A stretch of 25,503 nucleotides of DNA from Flavobacteriales bacterium (lineage in GTDB: Bacteria; Bacteroidota; Bacteroidia; Flavobacteriales_D; Parvicellaceae), in assembly GCA_026993705.1 (NCBI GenBank), contig JALWSJ010000115.1, forward strand, positions 1-25,503, in the 5' to 3' direction. The notes under the pieces are model-generated. The model searched no databases and was not told where the DNA came from. It saw nothing but the letters and a program-made list of their open reading frames with translations. Shown here one piece after another: positions 1 to 9,017 of the stretch. Position numbers and translations under genes: made by a program. Position 1 is the first letter of the stretch. Every line of letters starts with the position of its first letter.

Positions 1-1454
1 GGATTATCATATACTATTTTATAATCTTTATTTTTAGCAAAATTTGTTCCCCATACCCCGTTTTCATCAGACACATTTACAGAAGACTCTACCCACTCTC
101 CATTTACTTTCTCATAAACAGTGATTTTAGTATCAGCAATAGGAGCACCTGTTTCTTTATCAAGAACTTTATATTCTGCAGGCACTAACTTAAACGAATA
201 AATTTTATCCTCTCCATTTTCTCCATCTCTGTTAGAAGACAAGAATCCAGAAACATTATCTCGATTCGGCATAAAAGCAAAATCATCATAAGTTGAGTTT
301 AAAGGTTTACCTACATTTTCAGCTTTTCCAAAACTTCCATCCTTTTTTATTTCAGATTTAAAAATATCAGAACCACCAAAACCAAAATGCCCACGAGAGG
401 AGAAATATAAATTATTATTCATAACAGATGGTGTCATCTCATCTAATTTGGTGTTTACATTGCTACCTACATTTTGAGGTTTACTAAATGTACCATCACT
501 ATTTAAAGTTGCTTTATATACATCATAACCTCCTTGACCTCCTTCCATATTTGAAACAAAATACAACGTTTGACCATCTTCAGTAATGTAAGGATGTGCA
601 CAACTATACTCATTACTATTAAATGATAGCTCTTTCCTATCCGTCCAATCTCCAGCAACAAATTCCGACTTGTAAATCTTTAAAACATTAATTCCCTTTG
701 AACTATAATCAGCTTTTTTACTTTTCCCGGGTTTATATTTATTCTTCTCCGATGAGTTTGCCGTAAAATAAATAGTCTTTCCATCTTTAGTTACCGTAGG
801 ATATCCCGTATAATATTCACTCGTTAATTTTTTCGATAGGATAACTGGAGAATCAAAAGTATTATCTGCTGTTTTTTTACTATACCCTAAATTATAAAAA
901 ACTGTTTTTCCTTCATCAGAAGACTTCGCCATACCAGTTAAAACCCCTTCTTGAAACTCACACTCTCCCATGCTATATCCATTCGTTTCAATATTAGTGG
1001 GAGCAACAATATAAGGTGTAGCATCATCACCATGTGATTCAGCCCAATCAATCATCTCATTAAAATCCTTTTTTAATTCTGCATCTCCTTTAGCTTCTGC
1101 ATACTTCAAAAAGAATGTTTTAGCCTCTTCTGTCTTTCCAACCGTACGTAACAAAGAACTATAATTCAAATACTCATCAACATCAGAAGGATTAACTACT
1201 AAATACTTCCCATAAAAGTCTACTGCTTTTTTATAATTATGAATCCTTTCATAAGATTTAGCCAAACCTTTATATGCAATAACCTTTAAGTCATCTGATA
1301 TTTTAGGATTAGCCAAAGCTTCCTCGTAATTATTTATTGCCTCTCTATAATACCCGCCTCTTTGTTTCTCTTGAGCAATAGATACCTCCTTCTGCTGTGC
1401 AAATCCTGTTAAAGAAAATAAAAGCACAACTATTATTATCAAAATCTTATTCAT
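1..1454 (-). CDS. OmpA-family T9SS-associated protein with TPR and PD40 propeller repeats (partial)
   Basis: The frame is open from an ATG at 1454 to the left window edge, giving 484 visible codons; the C-terminus lies outside. Residues 1-20 form a signal peptide ending in GFAQQ, with no lipobox cysteine. About residues 25-145 look like TPR helices (for example AIAYKGLAKSYERIHNYKKA-like pairs). About 165-400 hold PD40/WD40-like beta-propeller blades with repeated motifs such as GYPTVTKDGKTIYFTAN, HPYITEDGQTLYFVSN and TPSVMNNNLYFSSRG. About 415-484 look like a carboxypeptidase-regulatory-like fold (DKETGAPIADTKITVYE). This order matches PorE-type proteins of the T9SS, which end in an OmpA peptidoglycan-binding domain; that domain is inferred, not seen. 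The gene is third in a minus-strand cluster after a type B-sorted protein and a PorP/SprF protein (59 bp gap), supporting a role in anchoring that complex to the periplasmic wall. Confidence 0.85.
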   Translation of the reverse strand, partial: MNKILIIIVVLLFSLTGFAQQKEVSIAQEKQRGGYYREAINNYEEALANPKISDDLKVIAYKGLAKSYERIHNYKKAVDFYGKYLVVNPSDVDEYLNYSSLLRTVGKTEEAKTFFLKYAEAKGDAELKKDFNEMIDWAESHGDDATPYIVAPTNIETNGYSMGECEFQEGVLTGMAKSSDEGKTVFYNLGYSKKTADNTFDSPVILSKKLTSEYYTGYPTVTKDGKTIYFTANSSEKNKYKPGKSKKADYSSKGINVLKIYKSEFVAGDWTDRKELSFNSNEYSCAHPYITEDGQTLYFVSNMEGGQGGYDVYKATLNSDGTFSKPQNVGSNVNTKLDEMTPSVMNNNLYFSSRGHFGFGGSDIFKSEIKKDGSFGKAENVGKPLNSTYDDFAFMPNRDNVSGFLSSNRDGENGEDKIYSFKLVPAEYKVLDKETGAPIADTKITVYEKVNGEWVESSVNVSDENGVWGTNFAKNKDYKIVYDN

Positions 1455-1513
1455 TACCTTTATATATTATATTATCCTTGTTAAAATAATTCTTACTACT
1501 ATTCTATAATTTT

Positions 1514-2458
1514 CTAAAATCTTGGTGGTTCAATTAATAGTGGCTCTTTTTTAGGCATCGATATTAACAATAAAATTTCATGAGAACCTGTTTGATAAGC
1601 CGCTAATTGAGAAGTTGAAAAATCATAAGAATAAGCAACTTTAAACATATCATCAATTTTATAAGACATCAAACCTACAAAGGTTTTGCTTGAACGGTAA
1701 GAGAAACCAACTCCTATTTTCTTTTTAAAAACAACCTGAGCATTCAAGTCATATTGAAAAGGAGCTCCGGCTACTTGCTTCAACAATGTAGAAAAATTCA
1801 AATCTAAATTTTCTTTAACTTCCCACTTATATCCGGCATTGATGTAATAATGCATCTGAGCAAAATCCATAGACGTAGTAGCCTTATCATTACCGGTTGA
1901 ATCAGTCGTTACTGAATTTACTAAAAGTTTAGGCAAAGATACCCCGACATAAAATTTATTGGTGTAATAATACATACCATACCTAAAATTAGGTTGTACA
2001 TGCATTCTAGTATCATTAGCAAACAGAGGATCGTTAGCATTATTCACTTCAATCTGAGAATAATTACTTTGGTTTAAAACCGCCATTCCCGACAAACCAA
2101 AAGCCAACTTAGCAGAAGAACCGACTGCTATATTATACGCATATGTACCGCCAATATTAATTCGGTTATTCACTCCAATATGGTCTCTTAAAATTGTAAA
2201 TCCAGCATTTCCATTTGTTCCTTTCAATGGTGAATTTATATTTATTCCTTGTACTGAAGGTGCACCATCTAGACCTACCCATTGCTGACGAAATAATCCA
2301 GCTCCATTTAACGACCCATAACTACCAATTGCAGCTGGATTAATAAAAGGTTGATGCAACATATACATCGACATATTAAAATAATCCTGAGCATTTGAAA
2401 TTCCAGCAGAACAAACAAGAACTAGCCCTATCCCTATATTTCGTAATAATTTATTCAT
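1514..2458 (-). CDS. PorP/SprF family type IX secretion outer-membrane protein
   Basis: A 314-residue protein with a signal peptide (residues 1-23, ending SNAQ) followed by the family hallmark near the N-terminus: MYMLHQPFINPAAIGSYG, then FRQQWVGLDGAPSVQ. The rest is alternating hydrophobic strands typical of an outer-membrane beta barrel, ending in a short proline-rich tail. PorP/SprF proteins are known to be needed for secretion or surface attachment of particular T9SS cargo, often one encoded next to them. Here the upstream neighbour carries a type B sorting domain and the downstream neighbour is an OmpA/TPR protein, which is the usual arrangement for a cargo-specific PorP paralogue. It is probably such a paralogue rather than the single core PorP. 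Gaps to neighbours are 43 and 59 bp, so co-transcription is likely. Confidence 0.9.
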   Translation of the reverse strand: MNKLLRNIGIGLVLVCSAGISNAQDYFNMSMYMLHQPFINPAAIGSYGSLNGAGLFRQQWVGLDGAPSVQGININSPLKGTNGNAGFTILRDHIGVNNRINIGGTYAYNIAVGSSAKLAFGLSGMAVLNQSNYSQIEVNNANDPLFANDTRMHVQPNFRYGMYYYTNKFYVGVSLPKLLVNSVTTDSTGNDKATTSMDFAQMHYYINAGYKWEVKENLDLNFSTLLKQVAGAPFQYDLNAQVVFKKKIGVGFSYRSSKTFVGLMSYKIDDMFKVAYSYDFSTSQLAAYQTGSHEILLLISMPKKEPLLIEPPRF

Positions 2459-2501
2459 AATTTCCTATTTTTAAAACACAATTAGTTTAGTTTAGTTTAT
2501 T

Positions 2502-3767
2502 TTATTTTCTTCTCAATTCAACATACCCTTTAATTGGCTCCTGCTCTCCATCAGGGTCAAGTGTCAAAATATAAAAATAAGTTCCATCAACAACCTCTTC
2601 ACCTGCCAACACCATTTTCGCATTTACTTGTCCATTCCAATTGTTAGTATAGGGAGCTGCTTTATATACTACATCTCCCCAACGATTAAAAATCACTAAT
2701 TCATTTTTAGGAAAATACTCTAAATTTTCAATCACAAAATTATCATTATACCCATCTGCATTTGGAGAAACCCCGCCTGGCACTTTTATCGTAAATTCAA
2801 TCTCTGCCAATGCAAAAACATCCGTATTAAAATCATTAACAGCATTTTTAGTCAATGAAACATCGGGACTATTTAGAATACTTCCAGTAGAAGAAACAGT
2901 ATAACTATAACTTCTATCTTCCCACCTATTATTCGCACCACTCCATTGAGCAAGTGTTTGAAAACTACCATCAGCATTAAAATAATCAACTTGTATATCA
3001 ACAGGGGCAGCACCGGACATTCTGAAAATATTATAATAAAACTCTGTATTTATAGATCGAATTTGAGCGTCTTTATTCGCTACAGGAAAAGGTCCCGTAG
3101 CACCGGTGGCTGAAGTCCCCGAATTATCAGTACCCGGATTAACATCAGCTAATCTAACTGCATAAACATTCGCCCCAGATGCTGTTGGAGTCAAAAACAC
3201 AGGTCTATATGTATCAGTTAAAACAGCGGAACCAACCGGAAAAGTATATTTTGAAGTACTATTTGTAGCACGAGCTAAATACCCTCCTAATTTATCACTA
3301 TTAACAAACCCAGTATTCCAAACAACAGCACCTACAGCAGGATTATTAACATGTATAATATTTTCATGTGTTTGCAATTCTTCATCTCCTAGATTCAACG
3401 TATTAGAAACATTCGCATCAATATCCATCGCCTTCACTGAACCACCTGAACCAGATAATTTTAGATTGTAAAAGTCTGTAACATCACTACCTTTAATCGT
3501 CTGTGCTCCGCCATTCAACTCAACCGTACCCTGACTATTATTGACCAACATGGTGTTCCCCCCATTATTTGTCCAATCACCCGAAAGTTTAATCGTACCG
3601 GAATTATCTATCGTTCCAGAATTTTGATTAACTATACCTCCAACTACCGTAACAGAAGCACTCCCCATAACATTAATGGAACCGCCATCCACTACCAAAA
3701 CATCCTGAGCAGAATATTGAAGAGAAAACACTGATACGAAGCTTAAAAACAACACTTTATTTTTCAT
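2502..3767 (-). CDS. Secreted protein with T9SS type B (gliding motility-associated C-terminal) sorting domain
   Basis: 421 residues with a signal peptide (1-20, ending YSAQ). Residues about 25-130 form a low-complexity, Asn/Gly/Thr-rich repeat region (NQNSGTIDNSGTIKLSGDW) likely to make a beta-solenoid. The last 97 residues are a clear type B sorting domain: PGGVSPNADGYNDNF (about 331-344), FNRWGDVVYKA (about 360-370), NNWNGQ, DGTYFYIL, and the tail IKGYVELRRK. Type B proteins are exported by the T9SS and need a PorP/SprF partner, which is the next gene (43 bp). It is short for this class, since adhesins such as SprB run to thousands of residues. A weak -7-like TATATTAG lies at 3797-3804 upstream, but ruvB ends only 66 bp away, so read-through from ruvB is also possible. 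Confidence 0.88.
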   Translation of the reverse strand: MKNKVLFLSFVSVFSLQYSAQDVLVVDGGSINVMGSASVTVVGGIVNQNSGTIDNSGTIKLSGDWTNNGGNTMLVNNSQGTVELNGGAQTIKGSDVTDFYNLKLSGSGGSVKAMDIDANVSNTLNLGDEELQTHENIIHVNNPAVGAVVWNTGFVNSDKLGGYLARATNSTSKYTFPVGSAVLTDTYRPVFLTPTASGANVYAVRLADVNPGTDNSGTSATGATGPFPVANKDAQIRSINTEFYYNIFRMSGAAPVDIQVDYFNADGSFQTLAQWSGANNRWEDRSYSYTVSSTGSILNSPDVSLTKNAVNDFNTDVFALAEIEFTIKVPGGVSPNADGYNDNFVIENLEYFPKNELVIFNRWGDVVYKAAPYTNNWNGQVNAKMVLAGEEVVDGTYFYILTLDPDGEQEPIKGYVELRRK

Positions 3768-3833
3768 AGCAAATTTGATTTTTTCTATTTAAGTAGCTAA
3801 TATATAAATTATTTCTTAATTTCTAAAAAAAAA

Positions 3834-4853
3834 TCAAAATAATCCACCTTGAATGGTGTTTTTATTTTTTCCTAAATGCTTATACGCACTATCCGTAACA
3901 ATTCTTCCCCTTGGCGTTCTTTGAATATACCCTTCTTTTATTAAAAAAGGTTCGTACACCTCTTCAATTGTTCCAGGCTCCTCTCCTACTGCAGTCGCAA
4001 TTGTTGTTAGTCCAACTGGGCCACCATTAAACTTATCAATAATAGACACTAAAATTCTATTATCCATTTCATCTAACCCATGTTGATCAACATTCAAAGC
4101 CTGCAAAGCAAATTGAGTAATTTTTGGCGTAATAGTTCCGTTGCCTTTTATCTGAGCAAAATCTCTTACCCTTCTTAAAAGAGCATTAGCAATTCTTGGC
4201 GTCCCTCTACTTCTACCCGCAATCTCATAAGCCGCTTCATATTCTATCGGTACATTTAAAATTCCAGAAGAACGTTCAACAATATCAGTTAATATTTTAG
4301 TATCATAATATGAGAGCCTACTATGAATACCAAAACGAGCTCTTAGAGGAGCTGTCAACATTCCCGAACGAGTTGTAGCCCCAATTAAAGTAAAAGGATT
4401 CAAGTCTATTTGTACCGTCCTCGCATTCGGACCGCTATCAATAAGAATATCAATTTTATAATCCTCCATTGCAGAGTAGAGATACTCCTCTATCACAGGA
4501 CTTAACCGATGAATTTCATCAATAAAAAGGACATCACCCTCTTCCAAATTCGTAAGCAATCCTGCTAAATCACCAGGCTTATCCAACACAGGTCCTGAAG
4601 TTACTTTAAACCCTACTCCTAATTCATTTGCTATTATATTAGCTAAGGTAGTCTTCCCCAATCCCGGAGGTCCATGTAACAAAACATGATCTAAAGATTC
4701 CCCCCTTAATTTTGCAGCTTGCACAAAAACCGTAAGATTATCAACAATCTTATCCTGCCCCGCAAAATCATCAAATAACTTTGGACGAAGCAACTGTTCA
4801 GTATCCTTATCAGAACCCAAATTATCGCCGTGTATGTCAAATTCTTCAATCAC
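3834..4853 (-). CDS. ruvB: Holliday junction branch migration helicase RuvB
   Basis: The motor ATPase of the RuvABC complex, which drives branch migration of Holliday junctions during recombinational repair. At 339 residues it is the normal length. Residues 24-40 hold the family start (RPKLFDDFAGQDKIVDNL), Walker A is GPPGLGKTTL at 61-70, Walker B is IDEIHRL at 111-117, and the sensor/arginine-finger region is GATTRSGMLTAPLRARFG at about 158-175. The C-terminal winged helix contains GGPVGLTTIATAVGEEPGTIE and ends RTPRGRIVTDSAYKHL. The start codon is GTG at 4853; no in-frame ATG lies nearby on either side. A TATATTTG box ends only 5 bp before it, so the mRNA may be leaderless. ruvA and ruvC are not in the window. 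Confidence 0.97.
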   Translation of the reverse strand: MIEEFDIHGDNLGSDKDTEQLLRPKLFDDFAGQDKIVDNLTVFVQAAKLRGESLDHVLLHGPPGLGKTTLANIIANELGVGFKVTSGPVLDKPGDLAGLLTNLEEGDVLFIDEIHRLSPVIEEYLYSAMEDYKIDILIDSGPNARTVQIDLNPFTLIGATTRSGMLTAPLRARFGIHSRLSYYDTKILTDIVERSSGILNVPIEYEAAYEIAGRSRGTPRIANALLRRVRDFAQIKGNGTITPKITQFALQALNVDQHGLDEMDNRILVSIIDKFNGGPVGLTTIATAVGEEPGTIEEVYEPFLIKEGYIQRTPRGRIVTDSAYKHLGKNKNTIQGGLF

Positions 4854-4858
4854 AAAAA

Positions 4859-4866
4859 CAAATATA
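4859..4866 (-). promoter_or_regulatory. Possible -7 promoter box of ruvB (TATATTTG)
   Basis: On the minus strand this is TATATTTG, an exact match to the Bacteroidota -7 consensus TAnnTTTG. It ends 5 bases before the GTG start of ruvB. No clear -33 TTTG is seen at the usual distance, and the region is AT-rich, so a chance match is possible. Confidence 0.35.
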
Positions 4867-4925
4867 CATATCTTAACCCTTACTTAAAACTTTATTGTAA
4901 AGAATATTATATAAGGATATGATTA

Positions 4926-5140
4926 GGGTGCTACCATTACAGCATTAAAAAGTAGTTCCACATCACACATTCCCTTCACTCTACTTTTTAACGCAGTAAT
5001 GGTCGGGCTATCACTACTCACTCTTTTAGTTTGCATACCAATTAAATATTTAAATTAATTTAGTAGATTATATCTATATACTTAATTGGTAACAATGCAA
5101 CAAACTAAAAGGAGTTCAAACACACCGTTCTATCCCTAGC
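4926..5140 (+). repeat. Intergenic structured element, copy A
   Basis: First of six copies, read on the plus strand. The long hairpin has arms 4934-4955 and 4981-5002 (22 bp, two mismatches). It is followed by the conserved box GGTCGGGCTATCACTACTC (5001-5019). A second, AT-rich hairpin follows; its left arm starts at CTTTTAGTTTG near 5023 and its right arm ends at CAAACTAAAAGG near 5112. The closing box GTTCTATCCCTAGC ends at 5140. The first box is GGGTGCTACC rather than GGGCGTTCCC, and the last box reads ACACCG rather than ACGCCG, so this is the most diverged copy. Its second hairpin is also the longest. It lies between the terminator of the 5228-8488 gene and the start of ruvB. Confidence 0.8.
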
Positions 5141-5170
5141 ATAAAAGAAATTCTGCTAAATATCAACTCA

Positions 5171-5206
5171 TAAAAAAAAGGAGAAAGCTACTGCATTTCT
5201 CCTTTC
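5171..5206 (-). terminator. Rho-independent terminator after the PKD/type A gene
   Basis: On the minus strand the stem AAAGGAGAAA pairs with TTTCTCCTTT around a loop of about 9 nt, and the right arm runs into a tract of eight T. It lies 22 bp past the stop codon of the 5228-8488 gene and should end that transcript before repeat copy A. Confidence 0.8.
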
Positions 5207-5227
5207 GTAATAATCAAATTATAAAAA

Positions 5228-8200
5228 CTATCTAATCATACATTTCTCTACAAGATTTCCTTCTGCAGATTGAATATTTATCAAATACATACCTTTTGCC
5301 ATATCTGTGGTTGAAAGAATAATTTTATTAGACTGAACCATTTGTTCTTTCACTTTTCTTCCATTTACATCTAACAGTATCAATTTCGCATTTGACAACT
5401 CAGTATTTATATTTATCGTAATAAAACCATTTGTACTTATTACTTCAATAGCACTTGCCCTAATCGCTTCTTCAATACCCGTTGTCGCTCTCACTTCAAC
5501 TGTTTGAGTTGTTGTTTCCGAACAACTACCATTCTCAACTGTAAGCGTAATCACATAAATACCAGCAGACGTATATGTATGCGTTGGATTAACATCTATA
5601 CTTGTTACCCCGTCACCAAAATCCCAATAATATTGAGAACCATTTGATGTATTAGTTGGTGTTACCGTTGCATTACCATCTAAATACAATACATCATTAT
5701 CTAACTCAAATTGAGCTACTAATTCAACAGGTTGATTAATCACAATATCAAACGTTGACGCACCACAATTTGAAGCAATGCTCGAATTTAGGGTATAAGT
5801 TCCTGCCGGTAAATTACCAAACGTAACAACTCCATTTGCATCAGCTACAAGCGTATCAACCGAAGTAGCACCATTCATTAAAATAAATGTTTCTCCTGCA
5901 ACTCCACTTCCCGAAACTTCAATTTGTCCGTCCATTGTACTCGCACAAGAAACTGACGTTACTTGCGTTTCAAAAGGCTGCACTACATGAAGAATAAACC
6001 GTTGCTCTGGTGAATTTGCTGTTGTTGTAAACGTATAAGAAGGTGTGGATTTAACATCTGTAATCGTTCCTGTTTCCAAATCTTCTAATGTAACACAAGC
6101 CGAAACCAACTTATTGTTAGGAATATCAAACTCAATCGTATATGTTCCATAAGCACTGGAACCGGCATAAGCCTTCAAAGGAATATCCATCGTCTTGTAT
6201 TCATTTACACAAGCTATTGACAAATCAAGACCATCTTGAGACATTACAGTTAACGTTGGAGCTTCATCAGTCAACTCCGTAAACATTTTATTTCTATCCA
6301 TCTCGTTATCAAAATTCTCAGTTGCTTCATTTGAGAAACTAATAATCACCTCATCAGAGTAAGGATTCACATTCCCTGTTAGTTTTACTCGAACAAAATC
6401 TTCATCAATATAACTTTTAACAAATGCTTTATCAACCCTCACTTTATTTGATTCTTGAAAAATAATAGACCCGGTTGAAGCGGTAGCATGTACCCAAAAT
6501 GCTTGCGAATGAGCAATATACCTATCTACACCATTTGTTCCCGTAGCACCACCTGTTTGATAAACTCCATAATTACCCGCAGTAGCATTCCATATCCAAT
6601 AAGCCGATTCTGTATTTGACGTTGCCAAACCATTCCAATCAATCGTACAAGGATAAGGATTACCTATTAAGTTCCAACCATTCTGAACATCAGACGCTCC
6701 AGTTCCACCATTTGTTATATTTACAGCTTGTAAGCCTGTATTCGGAACACCTTTAACCGACAAGGTAGCTGTCATTGCCCCTCCATTCCCCATATAAATT
6801 CGGTGTCCATTTGTGAAAGATGTAGGATTGGTAATATTAGTAGTTGCGACCCACCCATCAGCCTTTACACCGTTGGCATTCGGTTCGTTATACGTGTAAC
6901 TATTCACCCAACTATACCAAGTAGAGCCATCGTAATCAGCTCCTGTAAATCCGGAAAAAACAATCCCATCATTTTGCCAATCAAGTAAAGTCGTACCTTG
7001 TACAGGAGAAGTTACTTCTCGCCACCCATCGTTTCCTAAGGCTAAATAGCGTTGTACATTTAAACTGCCGGTAAATGACGCTCCTGAAGCAATCGCCTCT
7101 AACTGAGCTGTTCCCGATGCATCACTTAATAATGTAGCTTCTCCTGTAGTAACACGAAAATCACCCGCATTAATAGTTAAAAAACCTTTTATATTTACTA
7201 TATCTCCCGAACCAACTGTTGCTCTTTTCCCGGACTTATCAACTACAAGTTCATAAAATTCAGTTGTACCAAAAAAATTACAGTTACCGGTAGTACCGTT
7301 TAGCGTTACAATATCCCCCGCATGATAAGTATATGTCCCGCCACTATTACTCCAGTTTCGTTGTACATTAATATTACAACCTGTAGATACAAAATTCCCA
7401 TTATCATTTGTGAAATGTCTCGTTATATTTATCGTTCCATTTCCATTAAACGTACCAGTATTAACCAAATCCTGACCAACATTCAATATATTCCCTCCAG
7501 TCATATTAAATGTACCTTTATTTGTCAATCTATTGACCACGTTAAGACTAGCATTAGAAGTAAACGTACTGTTAGACGTATTAACAATTAAATTACGAGC
7601 GACATCTATAGACTGAGCATTTTGATTAAAAACTCCTGAAGAGAAGACACCTAAGTCCCTTTTTAAATTCACCGTTGTAAGCGGAGCATCTAGAGAGGCA
7701 CCTGCAGGATTAAAAACCCTTAAATCACAAAACACAAACTCAGGAAAGGAAGTATTTATCGTTTGTGCCGACGTACCTCTATATTCTACTTTAGAACCCG
7801 CCGTACCACCAATTATACTCGGATGATTTCCTGTTGATGTGGTAAAATTACCTCTTATTCTTAAAACCCCTGTACCACTTGACAAATCAAAAACAGTATT
7901 CGTAGGAGAAGTGTTTTTTGTTTGAACATCGTCTGTTCTATAAATTCCCCCTGTATTTATAATTATTCGGGCTGTCCCTTGTGTTTCATCAAAAACCGTA
8001 TTTGTTGTCCTATAAGTCGAATTATTTGTTATTTCTCCAACGGCTCCCGCACTTGATAACGTAAAAGAAGTCTTAACAGCTGTAACAGTTCCATTGTTCT
8101 CTACTTGACTTAATCCCGTGCCAGTAGGATAAAAAGACACTGTATCCGATGTTAACGAGTTTCCTGTTGTAACTACTATTTTTGCGGGTGTTGTTACGGC

Positions 8201-8488
8201 TGTACTATACATAGTTGTAACCCTTGCTGTCGCAGCAGAGTTAATCGTAACCGTATGATTATCTTTTATGGTAACATAATCTGCTGAAGTAGGTGGAGTT
8301 GTAGCTGGTCCGTAGGTAGGAACAATTGTATAACCCGACGGAGGCACAAAAACTACGGAATAAGTTACAGTAGTCCACGTTGCTAAATCCTCCCAATTAC
8401 CTGTCTGAACACTTTCATATATTGTCTGTGCTTTTGATACTATACCTAGTAGCAAAATGAGCGTTGTTATAAGTATATTTTTAATCAT
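5228..8488 (-). CDS. Large secreted protein with PKD domain and T9SS type A sorting domain
   Basis: 1086 residues. Signal peptide at 1-21 (ending VSKAQ). Residues about 90-450 are rich in N, T, G and V with solenoid-like repeats (for example LNVVNRLTNKGTFNMTGG, NTGTFNGNGTINITRHFTN), suggesting a beta-helix stalk. The middle (about 470-680) contains WREVTSPVQGTTLLDW and NGWNLIGNPYPCTIDW, as seen in many flavobacterial surface proteins. A PKD fold follows at about 921-1000, with WDFGDG at 955-960. The last 75 residues form a type A sorting domain (KLILLDVNGRKV, DMAKGMYLINI, ending EKCMIR). The protein is therefore exported by the T9SS and attached or released at the surface; its substrate is unknown and no catalytic domain is visible. 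A weak TAAGTTTA -7-like box lies about 40 bp upstream. Confidence 0.88.
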   Translation of the reverse strand: MIKNILITTLILLLGIVSKAQTIYESVQTGNWEDLATWTTVTYSVVFVPPSGYTIVPTYGPATTPPTSADYVTIKDNHTVTINSAATARVTTMYSTAVTTPAKIVVTTGNSLTSDTVSFYPTGTGLSQVENNGTVTAVKTSFTLSSAGAVGEITNNSTYRTTNTVFDETQGTARIIINTGGIYRTDDVQTKNTSPTNTVFDLSSGTGVLRIRGNFTTSTGNHPSIIGGTAGSKVEYRGTSAQTINTSFPEFVFCDLRVFNPAGASLDAPLTTVNLKRDLGVFSSGVFNQNAQSIDVARNLIVNTSNSTFTSNASLNVVNRLTNKGTFNMTGGNILNVGQDLVNTGTFNGNGTINITRHFTNDNGNFVSTGCNINVQRNWSNSGGTYTYHAGDIVTLNGTTGNCNFFGTTEFYELVVDKSGKRATVGSGDIVNIKGFLTINAGDFRVTTGEATLLSDASGTAQLEAIASGASFTGSLNVQRYLALGNDGWREVTSPVQGTTLLDWQNDGIVFSGFTGADYDGSTWYSWVNSYTYNEPNANGVKADGWVATTNITNPTSFTNGHRIYMGNGGAMTATLSVKGVPNTGLQAVNITNGGTGASDVQNGWNLIGNPYPCTIDWNGLATSNTESAYWIWNATAGNYGVYQTGGATGTNGVDRYIAHSQAFWVHATASTGSIIFQESNKVRVDKAFVKSYIDEDFVRVKLTGNVNPYSDEVIISFSNEATENFDNEMDRNKMFTELTDEAPTLTVMSQDGLDLSIACVNEYKTMDIPLKAYAGSSAYGTYTIEFDIPNNKLVSACVTLEDLETGTITDVKSTPSYTFTTTANSPEQRFILHVVQPFETQVTSVSCASTMDGQIEVSGSGVAGETFILMNGATSVDTLVADANGVVTFGNLPAGTYTLNSSIASNCGASTFDIVINQPVELVAQFELDNDVLYLDGNATVTPTNTSNGSQYYWDFGDGVTSIDVNPTHTYTSAGIYVITLTVENGSCSETTTQTVEVRATTGIEEAIRASAIEVISTNGFITININTELSNAKLILLDVNGRKVKEQMVQSNKIILSTTDMAKGMYLINIQSAEGNLVEKCMIR

Positions 8489-8642
8489 AATCTGTGGTGT
8501 TTTTATTATCCTGTAAACTTAATCAATGTAAAAATATAAATAAAATAATAAACATCTGTTAAGTTTTTGATAAAACACTGAATAATAATGAGATTGTTAA
8601 TAAATTATCGGATAAAAATTCTTTGCGTTAATGAACGAACTA

Positions 8643-9003
8643 TTCATCATCCAAAGAAACTAAAATTCGCTTTCTAAGCACTCATTCCGTCCGCGTCAGG
8701 GATTGATATCCCTAACCTATGTAAAATGAGCACAAAAAAAAGGTTTTTACGTCCTTTATCCTTCTTTAAAAATTATTTCCATAACGAGTGCTATGCAAAG
8801 ATTTTTTTCATCGTCTAAAGAAACTAAAACTCATTTTCTTATCGTTCTTTTTACACACGTTAGGGATAGAACGGCGTGTTTGAACTCCTTTTGTGTTGTT
8901 GCACTTATGCAACACAAAAGAGTGAGTAGTGATAGCCCGACCCTAAACACAAAAAGCACGTATCCCGCGAGGGTATGTGCTTTTTGTGTTTAGGGGAACG
9001 CCC
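8643..9003 (-). repeat. Intergenic structured element, copy B (extended form)
   Basis: Read on the minus strand. The core is 8858-9003. The long hairpin has perfect 19-bp arms 8941-8959 and 8977-8995 with an inner CCC/GGG extension. The second hairpin is built on TTTTGTGTTG/CAACACAAAA (about 8889-8919). Box GGTCGGGCTATC-type sequence is at 8929-8942, and the CGTTAGGGATAGAACGGCGTG box (reverse sense) starts at 8859. To the left, 8643-8857 is an extension shared with copy F. It contains a small hairpin AGGGATTGATATCCCT and a second partial flank (AAAGAAACTAAA near 8653 and again near 8818). The GGGCGTTCCCC end lies 14 bp past the ettA stop codon, so it would form the 3' end of the ettA transcript. 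The rest of the gap (8489-8642) is AT-rich with nothing firm. Confidence 0.85.
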
Positions 9004-9017
9004 AAATTATCAATAAA

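Noticed and set aside
8793..8993. Plus-strand frame through copy B reading MQRFFSSSKETKTHF...VRDRTACLNSF, with a similar frame in copy F (24333-24734) and open pieces in C, D and E
   Set aside because: The similarity follows from the repeat itself. The frame runs through both hairpins, whose sequences change freely between copies, and it stops at different places (D ends inside the second hairpin; A stops after NSF). It is better explained as structure than as protein, although such frames are likely to be annotated as hypothetical proteins.
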